Positions 18,657-26,854 of a stretch of 64,000 nucleotides of DNA are shown piece after piece. The DNA comes from Pseudoalteromonas sp. P1-25. Its GTDB lineage: Bacteria > Pseudomonadota > Gammaproteobacteria > Enterobacterales > Alteromonadaceae. Below the pieces are notes generated by a model. It made no database searches and was not told the origin of the DNA. It saw nothing but the letters and a program-made list of their open reading frames with translations. The position numbers were made by a program, and so were the translations under genes. Location: contig NZ_LKDW01000013.1 in NCBI RefSeq assembly GCF_001401805.1, forward strand, positions 1 through 64,000, given 5' to 3'. How positions within the stretch are numbered: position 1 is the first letter of the stretch; each line of letters opens with the position of its first letter.

Positions 18657-19334
18657 ATGCAAAAACATCAAAGCCAACCACTAAACGATTTTATAGAATA
18701 CCCTCACGATGAAATGCTAAAGCGGGCAAACGAATTTTTACAAACTAGTCAGCGCCGCCATAGTATTCGCAGCTTTAGCGACCGACCAGTCCCTAAAAAT
18801 ATAATTGAAGCATGTATAAAAGCAGCAGGCACCGCGCCTAGCGGAGCAAACCACCAACCCTGGCATTTTGTGGCTATAAATAGTAGCGATGTAAAAAAAC
18901 AAATAAGAGAGGCCGCCGAAAAACTAGAGCGTTCTTTTTACGAAGGCAGAGCGGGAGAAGAGTGGCTTGATGCGCTAAAACCATTAGGTACCGACGCCAA
19001 TAAACCTTATTTAGAACACGCGCCTTGGCTTATTGCTGTGTTTAGTCAAAAAAAAGGCGGTGTGAATACGGATGATAAAAACACCAATTATTATGTGCAT
19101 GAATCAGTAGGGCTGGCGACTGGTTTTTTGATACAAGCTCTGCACCGTAGTGGTTTAGCAACACTGACTCATACTCCAAAACCAATGAGCTTTTTAACCG
19201 ATATATGTAAGCGCGACAAAGACAACGAACGCCCTTACATGTTACTTATTGCAGGCTACCCAAGTGACGATGCAACTGTACCTTCCCATGCACTTGATAA
19301 AAAGTCGCTTGATGAGATTGCCACTTTTATTTAA
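18657..19334 (+). CDS. FMN nitroreductase-fold protein, iodotyrosine deiodinase-like
   Basis: The 225-residue protein has the nitroreductase fold: FMN-binding RRHSIRSF (33-40), AAGTAPSGANHQPWHF (56-71) and a C-terminal GYPSDDATVP. The lid residues that bind the halotyrosine zwitterion in mammalian iodotyrosine deiodinase appear conserved: E91, Y95 and K116 in ERSFYEGRAGEEW and TDANKPYLEHAPW. By family knowledge it could reductively remove halogen from halotyrosines using reduced flavin. A general nitroreductase role is the alternative. The start is uncertain: a TTG 21 codons upstream (18594) has a better AAAGGA site, but similarity begins near this ATG. It converges with the YgaV-like regulator gene. 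Confidence 0.82.
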   Translation: MQKHQSQPLNDFIEYPHDEMLKRANEFLQTSQRRHSIRSFSDRPVPKNIIEACIKAAGTAPSGANHQPWHFVAINSSDVKKQIREAAEKLERSFYEGRAGEEWLDALKPLGTDANKPYLEHAPWLIAVFSQKKGGVNTDDKNTNYYVHESVGLATGFLIQALHRSGLATLTHTPKPMSFLTDICKRDKDNERPYMLLIAGYPSDDATVPSHALDKKSLDEIATFI

Positions 19335-19340
19335 AGCAAA

Positions 19341-19649
19341 CTACTCAGCCGTACTTTGCTTACAAAACCACTCGTAAAGTAACGTAATAATCGACTCAAC
19401 TTTTGGGTCGATTAACGAATAATAAATAGTATGCCCATCGCGGCGGGTTGCCACTAGCTGGGCTTTACGTAAACTCGCTAAATGCTGAGATAAAGCAGAC
19501 TGTGCCAACGGAACATTTTGATTTAACTCTCCTACACTTTGTTCACCTTGTAATAAACTGCATAAAATCATTAAACGGTTTTTATTTGCCATCAATTTTA
19601 AAAATTGCTCTGCCTGCTGAGCGTTTACTGCAAGTTGTTCAATATTCAT
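19341..19649 (-). CDS. ArsR-family repressor, YgaV/BigR type
   Basis: The 102-residue protein is a winged-helix ArsR regulator with the recognition helix in LAQSALSQHLASLRKAQLV and the wing TRRDGHTIYYSL. Two cysteines, C30 in LMILCSLL and C97 in WFCKQ, sit where YgaV and BigR place the pair that senses sulfane sulfur. The metal-binding ELCVCD motif of ArsR proper is absent. It is divergent from a DUF2892 gene and a rhodanese gene, which together equal the E. coli YgaP protein that YgaV controls. I infer that it represses both directions through the palindromes in the spacer. Confidence 0.87.
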   Translation of the reverse strand: MNIEQLAVNAQQAEQFLKLMANKNRLMILCSLLQGEQSVGELNQNVPLAQSALSQHLASLRKAQLVATRRDGHTIYYSLIDPKVESIITLLYEWFCKQSTAE

Positions 19650-19690
19650 TGTGATGCTTAGTTATTTTGCGTGTTTTAATTATAGACTTT

Positions 19691-19734
19691 TATATTAGTA
19701 AGTTCTAATATAATTAACATTAGAAAATACTAAT
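19691..19734. promoter_or_regulatory. Two palindromic operators for the YgaV-like repressor
   Basis: In the 98-bp divergent spacer, TATATTAG and CTAATATA form a perfect 8-bp inverted repeat around 6 bases (19691-19712). A second pair, ATTAG and CTAAT around 6 bases (19719-19734), repeats the core 25 bp further on. Two ATTAG-N6-CTAAT sites next to an ArsR-type gene are the expected form of operator, and they would cover the promoters in both directions. Confidence 0.75.
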
Positions 19735-19747
19735 ATTAAGGTCATCC

Positions 19748-19936
19748 ATGAAAATAAGTGACGCCATACTCTTAATTGGCGGTAGTGCCGTTACAATCTC
19801 TGGGCTTTTAAGCTACTTTGTTGATAGTAACTTTCAATTTTTAACGTTATTCATTGGCATTAACCTCGTGCAATCAGCCTTCACTAAGTGGTGCCCGTTA
19901 ATGTCTTTTTTGCGAAAAAGAGGATTTACAGACTAA
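19748..19936 (+). CDS. DUF2892 membrane protein, membrane half of a split YgaP
   Basis: The 62 residues form two membrane helices (about 5-25 and 28-48) with the family end KWCPLMSFLRKRGF. In E. coli YgaP the same membrane module is fused behind a rhodanese domain. Here it is a separate gene whose TAA stop shares its last base with the ATG of the rhodanese gene (TAATG). The conserved cysteine in KWCP may take part in sulfur handling. Confidence 0.87.
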   Translation: MKISDAILLIGGSAVTISGLLSYFVDSNFQFLTLFIGINLVQSAFTKWCPLMSFLRKRGFTD

Positions 19937-20280
19937 TGCTTACATCAATTCCTGATTTACTAAAAATTATCACACCTAACCAACGCCGTATTGATGCAGC
20001 GCAAGCAAAGCAAGAGCTTGAACAAAATAAAGGGCTGCTTATTGATGTGCGAGAACCTGCAGAGCATGCTACAAAAGCAGCTACTGGCGCTATAAATATT
20101 CCACGTGGATTACTCGAGATGAAACTGATGGAAATAGAAAAAGACGCAGGGCGCCCTATTTACTTACATTGTGCCAGCGGTGCCCGCGCCACATTAGGCG
20201 CAGAAGCGCTAACCCGCGTTGGATACAAAAACGTAACGGTTATAACCTGTAACGCAACGCAAGTAAGTGAAGTTTTTTAA
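19936..20280 (+). CDS. Rhodanese-like sulfurtransferase
   Basis: The 114-residue protein holds one rhodanese domain with LLIDVREPAEH, GAINIPRG and the active-site loop HCASGAR, whose C79 would carry the persulfide. It starts inside the stop codon of the DUF2892 gene, so translation is coupled. With that gene it replaces the fused YgaP. The C-terminus (VITCNATQVSEVF) is shorter than many rhodaneses and lacks the usual GGxxxW turn, but has an extra cysteine. A recent frameshift is possible but not needed. Confidence 0.87.
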   Translation: MLTSIPDLLKIITPNQRRIDAAQAKQELEQNKGLLIDVREPAEHATKAATGAINIPRGLLEMKLMEIEKDAGRPIYLHCASGARATLGAEALTRVGYKNVTVITCNATQVSEVF

Positions 20281-20346
20281 CGGCTTCATAAAAAAGTAAC
20301 CTAAATTGCCTACACTTTGCTTTTTACACTTAACAGGTACAAAGCA

Positions 20347-22125
20347 ATGGCATTTACACGGAGAAGTTTTTTAAAAGCATCGGCAGCAGGATTTGGCACT
20401 GCCGTATTATCACTTGGTTTAACAGGTTGCAGGCTTGATGATAATGACGACACACCTGTTAGCTTTGATCACGGTGTCGCCAGCGGCGACCCGCTTAGCG
20501 ATAGCTTAATTATTTGGACCCGTGTAACCCCACTCGATGTAACAACTAAATCATTAAAAGTACAGTGGCAAGCTGCCACGGATAAAGGCTTTACTAATAT
20601 TGTGCACGATGGTGAAGCAAACATAAATGACACCACCGACTTTACCCTTAAAGTTGATTTACAAGGGCTCGATGCCAATACCGTTTATTACTATCGTTTT
20701 AATGCACACGGTAAAACTTCCCCTGTCGGGCAAGGTAAAACACTTCATGATGGTGAAATTGATCAAGTGAAGCTAGCCGTTGTATCGTGCGCAAATTACC
20801 CTGCAGGGTATTTTCATGTGTATGGCGAAATTGCTAAGCAAAGCGATTTGGATGCAGTACTGCACTTAGGTGATTACATATACGAATATAGCAATACTGG
20901 CTATGCAACCGAAGACGCAGCACAATTAGACCGACTCCTCCCCCTTGATAACAGCAGTGAAATTATAGCGCTTACCGATTACAGAAAGCGCTATGCAAAT
21001 TATCGTCTCGATGCCGACTTACAAGCAGCCCACAGCCAGTGTGCATTTATAACAGTATGGGACGACCACGAAATAACCAACGATACATGGCGCGAAGGCG
21101 CAGAGAACCATAACGAAGGTGAAGGTGAGTTTAGCCAACGTAAGCTTAATGCGCTACAGGCTTACTTTGAGTGGATGCCAATTCGTAATGTAGCCGATAA
21201 AGAACGGATTTACCGCCGCTTTGAGTTTGGTAACTTAGTTTCTTTATACATGCTAGATACCCGTGTATTAGCGCGTGATGAGCAGCTTAACTATAGTGAC
21301 TTTGACCTAACCTCGCCTGCCGGGCAAAGCGCATTTGCTGCAGCAATAAGCGCGAGCGACCGTGCATTATTAGGCAATGAGCAACTTACTTGGCTCAGCG
21401 ATGCCATCACTACATCAAGCACTCAGTGGCAAGTATTAGGGCAGCAAGTGTTGATGACCAAAATGCACTTACCTGTAGAGGTAATGCTGCTACTAGCCAG
21501 CTTACAAAGTACACAAGCAAATGGTGGCGACCCCAGTGCTTTACTCGCACAAGCCAATGTATTATTTGCTGAACTGGCGCAAATTAAAGGCCGAGTAATA
21601 GCGGGTGACCCAAGTGTAACAGAGGCAGAACTAGCCCGTGTTCAAACCACCATACCGTATAACCTTGATGCGTGGGATGGTTACGCCTACGAGCGAGAGG
21701 TGTTATTAGGCACCGCTATTGCAGCACAAAAAAACCTAGTAGTTTTAGCCGGAGATACTCATAACGGCTGGGCAGGAGAGCTTAAAACTGATGCCAATAA
21801 CCCTATTGCAGCCTCGCAAAATGCCGGGGTAGAATTTGCAACGGCATCGGTTTCATCTCCTGGGCTTGAAAAGTATTTAGCGCTAAACACACAAGATGCG
21901 CAAACCGTAGCGCAAATAGAGCAAGTAATTGCCTTATTAATTGATGACCTTGCTTATAATAATTTAGTGGAGCGCGGCTATTTAACCGTTACATTCACAC
22001 CTACAAAAGCCAGTGCTAAATGGAACTATATAAGCACAATTAAAGCGCGCGAATATCAGGTTGTAGAAAGCCGTAGTAAAGAGCTAAGCATGCTGGCGGG
22101 CGAGGCTCAATTACAAAGCGCTTAA
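20347..22125 (+). CDS. PhoD-like alkaline phosphatase, Tat lipoprotein
   Basis: The 592-residue protein starts with a twin-arginine signal (FTRRSFLKAS) that runs into a lipobox, LTGC at about 27-30, so it is probably folded in the cytoplasm, exported by Tat and lipid-anchored. The PhoD metallophosphatase domain shows HLGDYIYEY, WDDHEITNDTW and LAGDTHNGWAGEL, carrying Asp, Asn and His metal ligands that in PhoD bind iron and calcium. It would release phosphate from esters or diesters. The ATG at 20347 gives the best Tat signal. Its stop shares the bases TTAA with the stop of the convergent gene. Confidence 0.92.
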   Translation: MAFTRRSFLKASAAGFGTAVLSLGLTGCRLDDNDDTPVSFDHGVASGDPLSDSLIIWTRVTPLDVTTKSLKVQWQAATDKGFTNIVHDGEANINDTTDFTLKVDLQGLDANTVYYYRFNAHGKTSPVGQGKTLHDGEIDQVKLAVVSCANYPAGYFHVYGEIAKQSDLDAVLHLGDYIYEYSNTGYATEDAAQLDRLLPLDNSSEIIALTDYRKRYANYRLDADLQAAHSQCAFITVWDDHEITNDTWREGAENHNEGEGEFSQRKLNALQAYFEWMPIRNVADKERIYRRFEFGNLVSLYMLDTRVLARDEQLNYSDFDLTSPAGQSAFAAAISASDRALLGNEQLTWLSDAITTSSTQWQVLGQQVLMTKMHLPVEVMLLLASLQSTQANGGDPSALLAQANVLFAELAQIKGRVIAGDPSVTEAELARVQTTIPYNLDAWDGYAYEREVLLGTAIAAQKNLVVLAGDTHNGWAGELKTDANNPIAASQNAGVEFATASVSSPGLEKYLALNTQDAQTVAQIEQVIALLIDDLAYNNLVERGYLTVTFTPTKASAKWNYISTIKAREYQVVESRSKELSMLAGEAQLQSA

Positions 22126-22661
22126 CGCTTCGCCTCTAAGCTAGCCAAACGCGTATCTATGCGCTCTACTACCTCAACTAAGCGAGCAAGTAATGCTTGG
22201 TTGAGGTGATCTTCAGCAAGCTCTTGTACTTTAGGTGCTTGCGCCACTAGGTTATCTTTTTGCTCAAGTATGGCTTCTCTAAACTCACTGGCATTTTCAA
22301 CACCCAGTAATGATACCAATGCACCATGACTCGACTGTCCTGCAGTTTCAAAGCTTAACCGATATAAGCCAAAAAAACGCATAAGCGGCCCTTGGCTCAG
22401 CCCAACATCGGTTATTTTTTCAAGCGGTATCGATTTTTCTTCTTTAAATAAAATACCGCGTTTAACCACCAACTTTTGCGTGAGTAATTGCGCCGACATA
22501 GCGGCCAATATTTTACCTGCCACCAGCCAAACAATAATTAACACCACAGGTATAAGTGGAATGGTCACTAATGCAACGGCACTAAAAAAGCATGCCATGG
22601 TCATCCAGTATTGTTTCACTTTGGGATCAAAGCTGGCACTTTTTAAAATAGGGTTGCTCAT
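22122..22661 (-). CDS. bPH2 (DUF304) membrane protein
   Basis: The 179 residues have one or two membrane helices (about 18-50), then a bacterial PH domain with LTQKLVVKRGILFKEEKSIPLEKITDV and FFGLYRLSFETAG, as in the YdbS/YdbT family. The last 45 residues form a helical, possibly coiled-coil tail (LARLVEVVERIDTRLASLEA). The function is unknown. It converges on and overlaps the phosphatase gene by four bases. Confidence 0.82.
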   Translation of the reverse strand: MSNPILKSASFDPKVKQYWMTMACFFSAVALVTIPLIPVVLIIVWLVAGKILAAMSAQLLTQKLVVKRGILFKEEKSIPLEKITDVGLSQGPLMRFFGLYRLSFETAGQSSHGALVSLLGVENASEFREAILEQKDNLVAQAPKVQELAEDHLNQALLARLVEVVERIDTRLASLEAKR

Positions 22662-22892
22662 TTTTTTATCCTCATTCCCATTTTATTAATCTAATCAAAC
22701 GTATGCCTTTATTTAACTTACGTGACCAACGGCTTCAATGCAATTTAGCCACTAACATTCAAATAAACTTTTACACACTCTCTTACAAACACCAACAGTA
22801 AATATAGCTACACTAAAGCCTATTAGTTTTGAGATGCACTTTAATTGTCTCAGCAATTTACCTTTTTACTTATTTAACACCTAAGGCTTTTA

Positions 22893-23642
22893 ATGAACAC
22901 TTATATTAAAAACTCAATACGGATATTGGTTGGCACTCTTACACTTTGCAGTATTGCTGTACAAGCTGAGTCGCAGTTTTCTTTAGGGGGCGGCGTTATT
23001 TCTACCAGCTCACCTTATGCCGGCACAGACAGTGAAACGCTATTTTTACCTATTATTACCTACGAAGGTGAAAGGCTTAGTTTTAAAGGTTTGTCACTTG
23101 ATTATAAATTAGTGGAGCAGCAAGGTTTTAACTGGTCATTAGCTTTAGAGCCAGGTGATAACTTTGATACATCAGATTCAGACCTTGCAGCCATAAAAGC
23201 CTTATACGATAGAAAGCTATCTCTCTACGCAGGCACTAAGATTAGCTACTCTGCAGGTTTTGGTAAAATAAGCGCCAGTGCGACTTATGATGTAATTGGC
23301 CACGGCGATGGCGCTAAATTTAAAACCAATTACAGTTACCCTATTAAATTATCTAAACAACTAATGCTCGTTCCTTCTGTGGGTGTTGAGCTAAATAGCA
23401 GTGATGTCTCTAACTACTATTATGGTGTAGCACAGGGCGAATCTACTACCTATGCGCCTTACGAACTTAGCTCTACGGTTAACTACAATGCGGGTTTATT
23501 TTTAATGTATTACATTAATAAAAACTGGAACGTAAATGCCATGGTTAACTATAAGCAGCTCGATTCTGATATTGAAGACTCACCCATTATTGATACCGAT
23601 AGCACTACGACTGTTATGATGTCGGTTAACTATCGTTTTTAA
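22893..23642 (+). CDS. MipA/OmpV family outer-membrane protein
   Basis: The 249-residue protein has a signal peptide (cleavage after VQA, near 25) and a beta-barrel body ending in an aromatic residue (MMSVNYRF), as needed for outer-membrane insertion. The pattern FSLGGGVISTSSPYAGTDSE and ISYSAGFGKISASATYDV matches MipA/OmpV, a family tied to murein enzymes or to porin-like roles. It is a single gene followed by a strong two-way terminator. Confidence 0.88.
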   Translation: MNTYIKNSIRILVGTLTLCSIAVQAESQFSLGGGVISTSSPYAGTDSETLFLPIITYEGERLSFKGLSLDYKLVEQQGFNWSLALEPGDNFDTSDSDLAAIKALYDRKLSLYAGTKISYSAGFGKISASATYDVIGHGDGAKFKTNYSYPIKLSKQLMLVPSVGVELNSSDVSNYYYGVAQGESTTYAPYELSSTVNYNAGLFLMYYINKNWNVNAMVNYKQLDSDIEDSPIIDTDSTTTVMMSVNYRF

Positions 23643-23643
23643 T

Positions 23644-23680
23644 ATTATTAGCGTGTGACAAATTATCACACGCTAATAAT
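23644..23680. terminator. Two-way terminator between mipA-like and lysE-like genes
   Basis: A 15-bp perfect stem (ATTATTAGCGTGTGA with its complement) surrounds a 7-base loop. Both A/T-rich flanks give T runs at each end, so it should stop both convergent transcripts. The right arm contains the last five codons, including the stop, of the LysE-family gene. Confidence 0.88.
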
Positions 23681-24283
23681 TACTCGTATCGCAAGGGCAA
23701 TAAATACGACTCCCAGTATTTTATCAAGCCACGGACTTTGCTTGGTAAAACCAAAGCGATTTTTTGAAACCTCTGTCAGTAACGCGACCAGCAAATACCA
23801 GCCGGTATCAATTACAAACACGGTTAAACACATAATTATACCCACGTTTAAAGTAAGTAGCTGAGGGTCTATAAATTGCGAGAACAAGGCTAAAAAGAAA
23901 ATAGCGAGCTTGGGGTTTAAAAACGCAATAGCAAAGCCATCTTGTAAAGCTTGGCCAGCACTTACTTCACTTTTTTGTACTTCAAGTTCGTTATTGCTGG
24001 GTTTTGCTAGCAATATTTTTATACCTAAATATGCCAAATAGGCTGCGCCTAAATACACCAGTATTTGATAAACAGTCGGAAACTGCATCATTAAAGCGCC
24101 TAGCCCTAATAACGATGCACCTGCGTATAACCCAACACCTGTACCATGGCTGAGCGCGGCAAGCATTCCGTTTTTCATACTGCCGTTAAGTGAGTGCTTT
24201 AAAACCACCGCTAAACTTGGCCCTGGCGACATTGCGCCCATCATACAAATAGCCGCTAGGCTTAACCATACTGTAAATGTCAT
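23666..24283 (-). CDS. LysE/RhtB family amino-acid exporter
   Basis: The 205-residue inner-membrane protein has about six helices and the family start SPGPSLAVVLKHSLNGSMKNGMLAALSHGTGVG in residues 17-50. FAIAFLNPKLAIFFLALFSQF marks the second repeat. Substrates in the family are amino acids or homoserine lactones, and the sequence does not say which. Its ATG follows directly on the stop codon of the DUF4177 gene. Its own 3-prime end lies within the terminator stem. Confidence 0.9.
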   Translation of the reverse strand: MTFTVWLSLAAICMMGAMSPGPSLAVVLKHSLNGSMKNGMLAALSHGTGVGLYAGASLLGLGALMMQFPTVYQILVYLGAAYLAYLGIKILLAKPSNNELEVQKSEVSAGQALQDGFAIAFLNPKLAIFFLALFSQFIDPQLLTLNVGIIMCLTVFVIDTGWYLLVALLTEVSKNRFGFTKQSPWLDKILGVVFIALAIRVIISV

Positions 24284-24466
24284 TTAAAACTCTTCATTTT
24301 CAATAAGTAATGTATAACCATGCACTTTCCCATAAAAGCCTGTCAATGGCACTGCGTTTACTACTTTCCAGCCATCTTGGTTTAATTCCTGTATGCGGTC
24401 ATTCAGTGCGGCTATATCTACGCCACCCAAAAAACGGGTCTTTCTAAATTCGATTACTTTTTGCAT
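24284..24466 (-). CDS. DUF4177-like small protein
   Basis: The 60 residues form a single small domain with LNDRIQELNQDGWKVVNAVP, the pattern of DUF4177, followed by a strand ending YTLLIENEEF. No function is known. Its stop codon is directly followed by the start of the LysE-family gene, so the two are one transcript. Confidence 0.72.
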   Translation of the reverse strand: MQKVIEFRKTRFLGGVDIAALNDRIQELNQDGWKVVNAVPLTGFYGKVHGYTLLIENEEF

Positions 24467-24485
24467 TTTAATCCTTGTGTATCTT

Positions 24486-24586
24486 ATACCAATTCGCTAT
24501 TTAGTTGTTCTAAATGAGAATTTTTTAACGCAGGTAGCGACACGTTTAAGCCCGCAAAATGATTAAGTAATATTGCGGATTGGTAT
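24486..24586. repeat. Dispersed element with ATACCAAT inverted ends, 101 bp
   Basis: ATACCAATTCGC at the left and GCGGATTGGTAT at the right form 12-bp inverted ends with one mismatch. The inside carries CTATTTAGTTGTTCTAAAT, TTTTTTAACGCAGGTAGCGA, CACGTTTA and ATGATTAAGTAATATTG. The same order recurs at about 45.4 kb and, eroded, at about 13.9 kb. It looks like a MITE-type or REP-type non-autonomous element. No transposase is in the window. Its right end provides the stop codon of the DUF3224 gene. Confidence 0.85.
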
Positions 24587-24984
24587 TATAAGGTGTATTC
24601 AAAATCGTAGTGGTGAATCCCTTGCTCAATACGTATTTTCATACTGCCCGTTAACCCTTCTAACTCATGAGTGCCTGAGTCGGGAATGACATTTAAAATT
24701 AGGCTGTCTTGACCTTTATCCATTGTACCAAAATGCTGTAGTACAAAGCTGCCTTTTTTACCTTCAAGCTCGCCTATTACTTGCTCTATGGCAACATAAC
24801 CAGCACTGCCCTGCGTAGGAGTCATGGCGCTTAGCATTTCGCCTTGGCTGGTGGCATTTAAGCTACCTTTAAATGTTTTATCTATCGACATACGCCCTAA
24901 ATTAACGCCGTTTTGGCCGCTTGCGTAGCCTTCTATAGGGGCTAGGTTTACATTAAATTCTCCACTTACGGTTGCAGTAGTCAT
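24586..24984 (-). CDS. DUF3224 family protein
   Basis: The 132-residue soluble protein is a beta-rich single domain with ATVSGEFNVNLAP, MSIDKTFKGSLNATSQGEML, YVAIEQVIGELEGKKGSFVLQH and DSGTHELEGLTGSMKI, the DUF3224 pattern of a small barrel. The function is unknown. It has a good AAGGAA site. Its TAA stop is formed by the end of the dispersed element at its 3-prime side. Confidence 0.85.
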   Translation of the reverse strand: MTTATVSGEFNVNLAPIEGYASGQNGVNLGRMSIDKTFKGSLNATSQGEMLSAMTPTQGSAGYVAIEQVIGELEGKKGSFVLQHFGTMDKGQDSLILNVIPDSGTHELEGLTGSMKIRIEQGIHHYDFEYTL

Positions 24985-25075
24985 AACGTTTCCTTATTGA
25001 TGCTAATGTTTAAAAGTATTGATTTTTATTATCTTAGTGCCATATCTATACCTTAACCTTTAAAAAGAATCCACT

Positions 25076-26854
25076 ATGTCAAAAACAAGCCCTAAGCCCG
25101 AAAAAGCCGCTTTTAGTAGTTTATTACCTATTTTTGCGTTTATTAAACCGTATAAATGGATTGTAGTGGCGGCACTTGGCGCCCTTTTAGTCACTGCTGG
25201 CGTTAACTTATCATTAGGGCAAGGCGTTAAATTTGTCATAGATCATGGTTTTATTGCAGGCTCCCAAGCCCAGTTACAACACGCTGTATTAGTGCTTATT
25301 GGTTTAATTAGTTTATTAGCCCTGGGCACCTTTAGCCGCTTTTATTTAATGTCGTGGATTGGCGAACGTGTTAGTAACGATATTCGCAAAGCGGTGTTTA
25401 ATCGCATTGTTACCTTGCACCCAAGCTACTTTGAAGAAAACCGCAGTGGCGAGCTGATGTCGCGTTTAACAACCGACACCACCTTGCTGCAATCGATTAT
25501 TGGCTCATCGTTTTCTATGGCACTGCGTAGCGCATTAATGTTGGTGGGCGGCTTAGTAATGCTGTTAGTGACTAACTTAAAGCTGACGCTCGTAGTTGTT
25601 GCTTGTGTGCCGCTGGTATTAGTGCCGATGATGGTATTTGGCAAAAAGGTTCGCAAACTTGCAAGTTCTAGCCAAGATGCAATAGCCGACATAAGCACCT
25701 ATGCCGGCGAGATCATTCAAAATATTAAGGTAGTACAAAGCTATAGCCACGAACAGCGTGAGCAACAAGCCTTTGCACTTGAAACAGAAAAAGCCTTTAG
25801 CGTTGCCAAAAGTCGTATTAAACAGCGTTCTTTTTTAATTGCTGCGGTCATATTTTTAACCTTTAGTGCGATTAGCGTAATGCTCTGGGTGGGCGGTAGT
25901 GACGTACTGGCGGGCACTATGACCGGGGGTGAACTGGGTGCGTTTGTGTTTTATGCTATAATGGTGGCTATGTCGGTGGCAACCGTTGCAGAGGTTTACG
26001 GCGAGCTTCAACGAGCTGCTGGGGCGGCAGCGCGCCTACTTGAATTACTGGCCGTTAATAGTGAAATTAAAAATCCAGAAAACCCGCAAGACGCTCAACT
26101 ACAAAATAATGCAGGTTTGCCTGCAATCTCGCTTGAAAATATTAGCTTTAATTATCCGTCTCGCCCTGATGTCAGTGCACTTAACAAAATAAGCTTAAGC
26201 ATTTCGCAAGGTCAAACAGTGGCTATTGTTGGCCCCTCTGGCGCTGGTAAAACAACTTTATTTGAGCTACTTCAGCGCTTTTACGACCCAGCTCATGGCG
26301 CGATTAAATTTCATGACGTAAATATTAAAGACATATCGCTTACCACCCTGAGGAACAAAATGGGCACGGTGGCGCAAAACCCTATTTTATTTAGCTCAGA
26401 TGTAATGCATAACATTCGTTACGGCAACCCAAACGCCACTGACGAGCAAGTTTATGCCGCCGCAAAACATGCCCACGCTGATGAATTTATTAAACAATTA
26501 CCACAAGGTTATAACAGCTTTTTAGGTGAGCAAGGCGTAAGGCTATCGGGTGGACAAAAGCAGCGTATTGTATTGGCACGCGCTATTTTAAAAGACCCAG
26601 AAATACTGCTTTTAGATGAAGCAACCAGTGCACTCGATGCGCAAAGTGAGCACCACGTACAAGCCGCGCTTGAGCACTTAATGCAAAATCGCACAACGTT
26701 AATTATTGCCCATAGGCTGGCAACGGTTAAACATGCCGATGTGATTGTAGTTATGGAAAATGGGGAAATAAAAGCAACGGGGAGCCACCAGCAATTGCTA
26801 GCGAGCTCCCCTTTGTATCAGCGTCTTTGTGAATTGCAGTTCAACAAACACTAA
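25076..26854 (+). CDS. MsbA-related ABC exporter (fused permease and ATPase)
   Basis: The 592-residue half-transporter has six membrane helices (about 20-320) and one ATPase domain (about 345-585). Visible motifs are Walker A GPSGAGKTT, signature LSGGQKQR, Walker B ILLLDEATSALD and H-loop IIAHRLATVKHAD. It would work as a homodimer in the inner membrane. The closest known type is the MsbA_rel group, whose substrate is not settled (lipid or drug). The last codons overlap the convergent OmpA-type gene by four bases. Confidence 0.93.
   Translation: MSKTSPKPEKAAFSSLLPIFAFIKPYKWIVVAALGALLVTAGVNLSLGQGVKFVIDHGFIAGSQAQLQHAVLVLIGLISLLALGTFSRFYLMSWIGERVSNDIRKAVFNRIVTLHPSYFEENRSGELMSRLTTDTTLLQSIIGSSFSMALRSALMLVGGLVMLLVTNLKLTLVVVACVPLVLVPMMVFGKKVRKLASSSQDAIADISTYAGEIIQNIKVVQSYSHEQREQQAFALETEKAFSVAKSRIKQRSFLIAAVIFLTFSAISVMLWVGGSDVLAGTMTGGELGAFVFYAIMVAMSVATVAEVYGELQRAAGAAARLLELLAVNSEIKNPENPQDAQLQNNAGLPAISLENISFNYPSRPDVSALNKISLSISQGQTVAIVGPSGAGKTTLFELLQRFYDPAHGAIKFHDVNIKDISLTTLRNKMGTVAQNPILFSSDVMHNIRYGNPNATDEQVYAAAKHAHADEFIKQLPQGYNSFLGEQGVRLSGGQKQRIVLARAILKDPEILLLDEATSALDAQSEHHVQAALEHLMQNRTTLIIAHRLATVKHADVIVVMENGEIKATGSHQQLLASSPLYQRLCELQFNKH

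Noticed and set aside
19936-20280. Frameshift in the rhodanese gene
   Set aside because: The C-terminus is short, but no other frame continues the usual rhodanese end, and the active-site loop is intact. A short natural end is simpler.
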